Part shown: one piece after another, positions 58,020 through 64,000 of the stretch | Numbering within the stretch: position 1 is the first letter of the stretch | Layout: each line of letters opens with the position of its first letter | NCBI GenBank assembly: GCA_021234155.1 | Contig: JAJEKV010000052.1 | Coordinates: 252,559-316,558 of the forward strand | DNA: 64,000 nt | Reading direction: 5' to 3' | Origin: Isoetes taiwanensis | Lineage: Eukaryota; Streptophyta; Lycopodiopsida; Isoetales; Isoetaceae | Translations under genes and position numbers: made by a program | Notes under the pieces: generated by a model | What the model saw: only the letters and a program-made list of their open reading frames with translations | Database searches by the model: none | Told to the model about the DNA's origin: nothing

Positions 58020-58336
58020 TTACGAAATATCTTTGTAACGCGTTACAAATAGTTATATTTGTTACACGTTACAATTGAAACTTGTAACGCGTTACAGATT
58101 TTAATGTTTGTCGCACGTTACAGTTTTAATTTGTAACCCATTACACAAACTAATATTTGCCACGCGTTACAAACAAGCTTATACAAATTTTAGTAACACG
58201 TTATAAGTATACAAGGTGTGCCACACGTTACAAAATTACAATGTTATCTATCACGTGTGACAAATCAAAAATTGCGTTGCAAATCAATATGCGTTACAAA
58301 CCCATACGTTACAAACCCCCATTAGCCCTTGTAGTG
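58020..58336. repeat. Right subterminal repeats and TIR of the CACTA element
   Basis: TTTGTAACGCGTTACAAATA, GTTACACGTTACAA, CCACGCGTTACAAAC and related units in both orientations end in CTTGTAGTG. They match the left zone. Confidence 0.88.
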
Positions 58337-58706
58337 AGATCCACCAGCGGGGGGGTTCTAGACGACGTACTGTCTAGATATGGCGGGGAGTGTCTGCTTG
58401 GCAGATGCTATGGTGCGTGTGGTGGATTCCATATGTGTGTACTTGCCGTCCGTCAGTCGTTGCTTCCTGTTGACACTATTGGATAACTCTTATGCATGTT
58501 ACTAACACGTGGAAGCTTGTGCAGGCTGTTTGATAGCTGGCGGGGCATAAGTGTGTGTATAGTTATCTTATGTTGTCATCTTGTTATCTGTATACGTGGC
58601 TTTCATGTATATAGCCTCGTGGGAGGCAGTACTTGTTTCCTGTACTCTGATGGTTTGATGTGAATACAAATCGAAATTTTTGGTACTAAAATTTTGGTTC
58701 GTAACA

Positions 58707-59474
58707 CTGTATCTGATCAAAAACATGTAGTCAGACAAGGTAAGACAGGTAGAAGAAGAGATATCTATTCTTGTTCTAGCCAAAGCAATTGTCTAGTTGT
58801 AAATATAGCCTTCTAGGTAGCTGTTTGGGGCCAATTGGAGCACTAGGTGGGGCCATGAATTCTTGTCCAGTGCTATTGACCTTCTTAGTCTTCAATGCAT
58901 CAGTGTTGAGAACTGTCGCTCCCCATGCACAGTCAGGGTGCTCAGCCTCTCTTAAATGGCTCAGTTGTCTCTCAAAGCATCCAGGGTTTTCTGTGTGTGG
59001 TTCAAGGAACCAACATGGAAATTAGAATCATCCTTCCATTAATCGAGTGAAAAATGGCCCAGGGTGCCAATACCACGGCCATGCATCAGTGCACCAGTAA
59101 CACTTACTTTCAAGCGTTGTTGTTCCCTCCACACTGATTTGGCTAACTTCTCCAATCTAAGTACCATGGTTTTGTTCTGATCCATGTTATCATGAATGAT
59201 CGTCAGGGCATGCTAGGGAGCACGATGCGATAAAGCTCTCCACAACCAGTACAGGCTCCTACAAGAGATCTGGGCTGTCATGTGTGTCTTCCTTTTGGTC
59301 TGCAATTCTCTTCTCTCTCGTGGATCTCTTGTCTTAGCCATTTTCTCTTTTATTACAATACAACTATTGCACTTGGAGAATGCTATCCTCTTTGCAATTG
59401 CAACCTCTGGGTGATGTAACTTCCACCCGCCTAGGAATGAAGATGGAGAGATGTGCTTGCATGTCATCTTCATC
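58707..59474 (-). pseudogene. N-terminal and central part of the DUF7869-like transposon protein
   Basis: From 59474 down the minus strand reads HPEVAIAKRIAFSKCNSCIV, then KTRDPRERRELQTKRKTH, DNMDQNKTMVLRLEKLAKS, TGALMHGRGI and, near the gypsy TSD, LQLDNCFGQNKNRYLFFYLS. The FSKCxxC start, DNMDQ, and DNCxxxNKN blocks occur in this order in the TE-linked DUF7869 family as I recall it; the matching GHIHDDID block lies at 27180 beyond the gypsy. At least four stops are visible. The 5' side is cut by a CACTA end at 59475. Confidence 0.65.
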
Positions 59475-59589
59475 ACTACAAGAAAAGGGGTCCATTAGTG
59501 TCATTCGTTGTGTCGATATTTGGCCTAAAATTGCAACTCCAATTTTCTTGATAAATGAAGCCATGAGTGACATAGTCGGATGACACAAA

Positions 59590-59890
59590 TGTGGCAAGTA
59601 ATACATCAGTTATAATGTCACCCATAACATTAGTGGCAATGTCACCTATAACGTCAAATATAGTATCAGAACCTTTGTCACCTACAACATCAGTGGCAAC
59701 GTCACCTATAAAGTCAAAATAGCGTCAGAACATTTGTCACCTACAACATCAGCGACATCATCACCTAGAAACTCAAATATAATGTCACTTATAAAGCCAA
59801 CTACAACGTCAAGCATATGCCCTCATTAGTGTTGCCTATTGAGTCACATATCATATCATCTATAGTTCCACTTATAACGTCACATATAAG
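59590..59890. repeat. GTCACCTATAACGTC subterminal repeat array
   Basis: About a dozen 16-18 bp units such as GTCACCTATAACGTCA, GTCACCTACAACATCA and GTCACTTATAAAGCCA, partly evenly spaced. They differ from the GTAACGCGTTAC repeats of the 44-58 kb element, so this is another CACTA family. Confidence 0.85.
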
Positions 59891-59899
59891 ATCTCATTC

Positions 59900-60866
59900 G
59901 AGCATTCTTGAAAAACAGTGGCATCGTCATTCTTAGAGACTGATAGGTATATTGCAAAAAGATAGCATTTTTTTCGCAAATTGATAATAATTTGAAGGTA
60001 TTATTGATAGTGCTGTGTGGCTCTCTATTATGGGAGGAAGCTATTGTTAGTACTTGGTATGATTGACACTGGAGTGCAATGCAGAACATATTGAACTAAT
60101 ATTGTTAAGGGAACCATGACTCTCATTTTATTACGTCTCCAAAGTTGTTAAGACACCATATGACATGAGTATTATAGAACTCGGACTTGGAGCTTTGTGG
60201 CTCTCATAAATATGAGATTGAAATAAAGCTTAAAAGAGAGGTTGAAAGAAGAGGTGAGAGGTAGAAGATACTTTTTTTCCCTTTTGGTCAATTGATCTGT
60301 ATTATTATATTATTGCATGGGCTTTAAATAGTAAAATTTTGCAAGAGAAAATAAAGTCCATGGCCATGATTACATGCAAAAGTGATAGCGAATCTGTAGA
60401 CATTAGAAATCTTGCATGTGAAATCGTTAGCATGGAGAAGTTTCAAGCATTGTCGTGCATGTTGATACGTTCTAGCATCTAGTAGCTAAATATTCATTGT
60501 GAAACCAATTAAAACATTGCATTGTGAAACCAATTAAAACATTGTCTAGACATCCAAAACTTATGACTTTTGTTATGGACCACCTCTGCTGCATGAGGCT
60601 ATTGCAACATAATCCCACCCCAAAATATGAAAATATTATTATGGATCTGGATGTTTACAATCTTTCAGCGTGCACATGGGAGACAACTCAGAGTGCACTA
60701 GGAGAAGATTGTATAATTATTCCTAAAAATGGAGCATATTAAGTTTTCCGGGAAGGGACAAAAAAATTGTTTGATCTAAATAAATATCTTGTATTTGTTA
60801 CTAACATGTTGCACATACTTGAGATGTTATAAAACTCCACCCTTTCCACAGTAAAGAAAGAAGACG
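59900..60866. other. No recognised gene
   Basis: AT-rich sequence after the subterminal array. 60524-60742 is open (MKPIKTLSRHPKLMTFVMDH) but matches nothing known to me. Confidence 0.4.
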
Positions 60867-61286
60867 ATGACCAAGTCTGAGGATGTCGACTTGTTTGTGA
60901 CCATCGACGACTTTATAGACGAACTCAATAATTTGAGCAGCTTGGACGAGGACGACTCCTTACCTTTTCTTTCTCAACAAGATGAAGAGCATGGGTTTGT
61001 TGACGTGCTTGATGAAAACGTAGACATGTTCTTTGATGGTGATTTGCATATGTCAAAAAGAGGTAGAGATTTTGACCTGGTCAATGCACCGGAATGCAAG
61101 AGAATGAAGAAAAAAGTTAGGTTTGCAGAGGATATGGTCTCATCAAAAGGAAACAGTAAAGAATACAGGCGTTTTGGCTCAAATCGAAAGAATCAAAGCA
61201 TTTCTTCGCAAGGTCCATCTAAAAGGGCAGCTCCTTCAGTTATGCGAAATCAAAGGAAGACTAGCTGTTTAGATGTTCATAACTGA
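60867..61286 (+). CDS. Acidic/basic 139-residue protein of unknown function
   Basis: The frame starts MTKSEDVDLFVTIDDFIDEL, continues acidic (SLDEDDSLPFLSQQDEE, DENVDMFFDGD) and turns basic from about residue 70 (SKRGRDFDL, CKRMKKKVRFAEDM, SKRAAPSVMRNQRKTS). The KRMKKKVRF segment could be a nuclear signal, and KKVRFAE resembles a PP1-docking RVxF site. An AT-rich region with an AATAAT-type signal follows the stop. I recognise no family. It lies in the putative CACTA interior and could be a TE accessory gene or a host gene. Confidence 0.5.
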   Translation: MTKSEDVDLFVTIDDFIDELNNLSSLDEDDSLPFLSQQDEEHGFVDVLDENVDMFFDGDLHMSKRGRDFDLVNAPECKRMKKKVRFAEDMVSSKGNSKEYRRFGSNRKNQSISSQGPSKRAAPSVMRNQRKTSCLDVHN

Positions 61287-61799
61287 TGTTAGGTTCTTAT
61301 CTTTTTAAGTGTAATTATGCTTTATTACTCGCAGCATGACCTATATGATGACTATGTCTCTTTAATAATACAATAGGGAAAAGGCCTATAAGTTATAGAA
61401 ACGAAATATGAAGAGCAGCACTCCATGCACATTATACATTTTCATTCAGCGCCCCATGTGCATTATACCATTGTATAGACTGCCAGGCACAACATTAATC
61501 ATTGACTAACTATCTTTGTTCTGAAGGCAAAAAGTCAATGTTTTTGCATGGAATTGCGGTAGGCTTGGTTTTGTTTTTCCTTACCCCTTCCCACCTTAAT
61601 AAGAAGATGAATTACAATCCATTGTGTAAATGCTAAGGCTGATTGCAACTACAATCCATATTAACTCCACAATCTAACCATGTTTATGTGGTTTAGTCAT
61701 TAGGATATAGAGATCTTGATATAGCAATGAACAAGTCAATGTGAAGTATGTTGTGCACTATTGCAATACATGATATAGTCATTATCTCTTGAAACAAAA

Positions 61800-62913
61800 G
61801 TTAATATTACGTTGGGCAATTGTTGGTTGGGGTGGATGTTACATAAGGTTTTGAATGGTTAGATGGGTATTCGTATGCTGAAAGTGTATTGTGCTGACGT
61901 TGGAAATTAGGATCTGGGATTCTGTAGGTCGAGGGTTTTCATTTTTAGAAGTGGTCTGTTTGCTCTGGGGGTTTCGACGCCTGGAGGCGATGGGGCAGAG
62001 GTGGAGCGCCTTCCGATCTGGGACATCCTGGTTTCTTTGACGCCGTCGGAGTTGTTGTCATAGCCGACCTCTCCAATCTGGACTTTTTTTCTTTTCTTTT
62101 TCCTATTGCAGAAACATATGTGCTGGGTGTTTTTCCTTATTATTTAATTCTCCCCTGTTTTATTCATCCTCTGCTATATCTTTTGCACATGAAAGGTCCG
62201 TAGCAGTTTGAGTGCTCCACATGTATCAGACTCTTGTGCTCTTCTCTGCACAAATATGTGCTTCATGGAAAAGAGAGCTATTTCAGACAACTTGTCTGAC
62301 GCTCATAACAGATTATCTGGTGAAGAAACATCATGAAGGAGGGCATGCCAGAGAGGTTCCGGAAGGCACGAAGCCAATGTCGCATCAGGAGATTCTTGAG
62401 GCCCTCCTTTGGGTTAAGACAGAAACTATAATGATCCGGACATTGAAGCGAGTGCTGAATGATGAAGATATATGGCAATTTAAGCAAGAGCTCAAGCCAT
62501 ATTTTGAAGAAAAGCTTGGCATATGTGAGGGAGCCCGTGAGTCCGGGATTCTCTACATTCTGGATGCCACAGTATGTGGAGCAATTGAATTGGATGAGCT
62601 GCTCAATAAGCACACAGATCAGGCCTTCGCGATAATTACTTTGGATGGAGTACATGAAGAATGAAACTACAGCAGTAGGCTCCTCTGGAGATTAGAATCT
62701 TTATATTATTATGATCTGCAAGTAACTATATCTGCTATTTTCACTTGTTTTACTTAAAGTTTAAAACAGTGTTCAGACTTAGTTGAATTTTCCTCCTTGG
62801 GAGTGTCGGGGCCATTTTGTCGTGGCCTTATAGCAGAGTTTCACTCTGCTTTTTTGTATTATCATGTATTACATGTAATATAATACTGCCATTTCTAAAA
62901 AAAAAAAAAAAAA
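61800..62913 (+). pseudogene. Possible retrocopy or L1-like chimera with 453-bp ORF and poly(A)
   Basis: A GC-rich leader (61960-62090), a 150-codon ORF (62212-62664) and a 3' end of the type GCAGAGTTTCACTCTGCTTT...TAATATAATACTGCC followed by 18 A (62896-62913). That 3' end resembles plant L1 tails. The ORF includes EGTKPMSHQEILEALLWVKT, TLKRVLNDEDIWQFKQELKP and GILYILDATVCGAIELDELL, which match no L1 protein and no family I know. A TSD was not found. It may be a processed transcript moved by L1 or an ordinary last exon next to an L1 tail. Confidence 0.4.
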
Positions 62914-64000
62914 AGAATCTGTGTAATTCCATCTGTGATGCAATTATTGTGGCTCCTTGCATGTGTTTGCCATATTCATTATATTCACTATGCTTATTGT
63001 TCTGCAAGAAGCAGGTTAGTGACGGTTCAATTATGCTAGGCGAAGCATCATGGGACCGATTTATGTCGGTGGGGTTCAAGTCCCCATGCTTCTTCATGTT
63101 ATATCCGTGTTTGGACAAGATAACTGCTGTGTGGATCTCCTTGTGAAACAGATTCATGTGTGGGTGTTGGCGATATGGTGTGATTTCTGCTATTGTTGCA
63201 CAAGCATGCGCGCTGCAGTCCAGCCTCCCTCTATTTCAATCTATTTTCACATGTTCTTTTGTATTTGAAGTGGAGAGTATCTTACAGCCACCTCTAGTGT
63301 TGAATAGGAATGGAAAACCTTTAATCTGTGGACAATGTATATATGTTTGGTGTTCAGTACTCTGTATGTACATGCTTGACTTCAATGGAATACAATTCAG
63401 ATAACCTTTGGGCGACGTGGAAAATGGGGTTTGACCCCAATCTTATTTTTGGATGAACGGCCCTAGTTTGTGGGTTTGGAATATTCCATGGAATATGCCT
63501 TGGATCAATGGCCAGGATTAGACGAGTGTAATGGGATTGTCTCGTAATCCAAATGATAATGTTTACAACCATCAATTATTATAGACACTCCTCTATGCAT
63601 TGCTAAGCACCATTTGCTAACATAAAGGCCATATGACCCATAAATATATGTCTATCACGTATAGTCAACATAACATTCAAATTATTTCATGAAGGTAGTA
63701 TCTCCTAGACATTATTCTCATACTCTTTAAGCATTTAAAATCTCGCATAGACAGAAAATCCCATAAGACAAATATTTATGAAGGTAGTATATCTGAGTGA
63801 TCATTATCAATACCTCTCTGATGTTAAAAATCCTTTACAAGTTCTCACTATGTTTCCACTGCGTTTGTTCGTACAAGGTTCGAATATAGCCCAGCAACGC
63901 TGAGCTTGGTTACAAAAGCTACAAAAACATTTACATGCTCCCCTGAGCACCATTAGTATAGAATAGAAGAGCGACATGAGATTTGGTACACAACAAATCA
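62914..64000. other. No recognised gene
   Basis: AT-rich. A tRNA T-arm-like GGGGTTCAAGTCCCC at about 63065 lacks a matching D-arm and acceptor stem in the right positions. Nothing else is supported. Confidence 0.4.

Larger units (their letters stand above)
44317..58336 (-). mobile_element. 14-kb autonomous-type CACTA (EnSpm) element
   Basis: CACTA at 44317 and TAGTG ending at 58336 are flanked by AGA on both sides (44314-44316 and 58337-58339), and the gypsy LTR is continuous across the site. Both ends have GTTTGTAACG at the same distance (bases 21-30). The subterminal zones are filled with TTGTAACGCGTTACAA-like palindromes. Inside, on the minus strand, are a TNP2-type transposase with DUF4218 and DUF4216 regions, an AT-hook accessory gene and a SET-domain gene. 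ARM-repeat, PPR and copia relics fill 46.9-50.6 kb. A frameshift and a stop in the transposase gene suggest it is now inactive. Confidence 0.93.
27239..58706 (+). mobile_element. Chromovirus-type Ty3/gypsy element, 31.5 kb including nested insertions
   Basis: LTRs start TGTTATGCC (27239 and 43038) and end TAATA (32550) or TAACA (58706). A 5-bp TSD CTGTA lies at 27234-27238 and 58707-58711. The primer site is at 32552. The gag, protease, RT, RNase H, integrase and chromodomain order on the plus strand gives the type. By eye the two LTRs differ at roughly 3 percent of shared positions. Three later insertions (copia, E2, CACTA) account for about 25 kb. Coding damage includes stops in RT, RNase H and integrase and loss of the integrase core, so the copy cannot move by itself. 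Confidence 0.92.
43038..58706 (+). mobile_element. 3' LTR of the chromovirus, split by a CACTA element
   Basis: 43038-44316 plus 58340-58706, about 1.65 kb without the CACTA. It ends GGTTCGTAACA. The part 43490-44316 and 58340-58640 has no counterpart in the 512-bp 5' LTR. No gene is recognised in the LTR itself. Confidence 0.88.
59475..64000 (+). mobile_element. CACTA element, left end; right end not seen in window
   Basis: CACTACAAGAAAAGGGG at 59475, preceded by CAT (possible TSD), is a classic plant CACTA terminus. From 59600 to 59890 there are many GTCACCTATAACGTCA-like subterminal units in direct orientation. No TAGTG end with matching subterminal repeats was found up to 64000, so the element may run out of the window or be truncated; the end coordinate is only the window edge. 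No transposase is visible. Confidence 0.6.

Overview
The window is plant nuclear DNA from a repeat-rich genome. Plant origin is shown by an EPSP-synthase exon, pentatricopeptide-repeat (PPR) and ARM-repeat relics, CACTA transposons and chromodomain Ty3/gypsy elements. The algal-like LINE and a transposon gene resembling the DUF7869 type would fit a fern or another seed-free plant, but that lineage is an inference. No intact host gene is certain. Almost everything is transposable element (TE), much of it nested, and many boundaries can be fixed to the base by target-site duplications (TSDs).

Layout: 1-1045 holds two host-gene remnants on the minus strand, a trihelix-type DNA-binding protein and one EPSP-synthase exon. 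2361-6610 is a decayed LINE. 7538-17450 is a CACAAG-type non-autonomous DNA transposon (E1, TSD ATA) carrying a Mutator-like element with a palindromic minisatellite and at least one captured exon. 17851-21500 is a broken gypsy pol on the minus strand, containing a 5'-truncated L1 and followed by an inverted second copy of its reverse transcriptase. 22414-26800 is the remains of a minus-strand retroelement-like unit: probable LTR, primer binding site, then a gene for a histone H3-like protein and a second small gene. Each gene has its own TATA box and an upstream pair of 65-bp hairpins.

26806-59474 is one older transposon gene (DUF7869-like) split by a nest. A chromovirus gypsy (27239-58706, TSD CTGTA) entered it. 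The gypsy 5' LTR was hit by a copia element (27397-32191, TSD CCTGG), its integrase by E2 (35837-42320, TSD ATG; same family as E1), and its 3' LTR by a 14-kb CACTA element (44317-58336, TSD AGA). The CACTA carries a TNP2-type transposase, a spliced accessory gene with an AT-hook, a SET-domain gene, and relics of ARM-repeat, PPR and copia genes. From 59475 another CACTA end begins; its other end is not seen. It is followed by two unrecognised ORFs, one just upstream of an L1-like poly(A) end.

The two most unusual items both concern chromatin. One is a TE-associated protein that starts with the canonical H3 tail and ends with an H3 histone fold, separated by a long charged insert. The other is a SET-domain gene inside a CACTA transposon whose first exon looks like a transposase-associated zinc finger. 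Several broken ORFs differ from a plausible ancestor by a single C-to-T-type stop, as expected for methylated, silenced elements.
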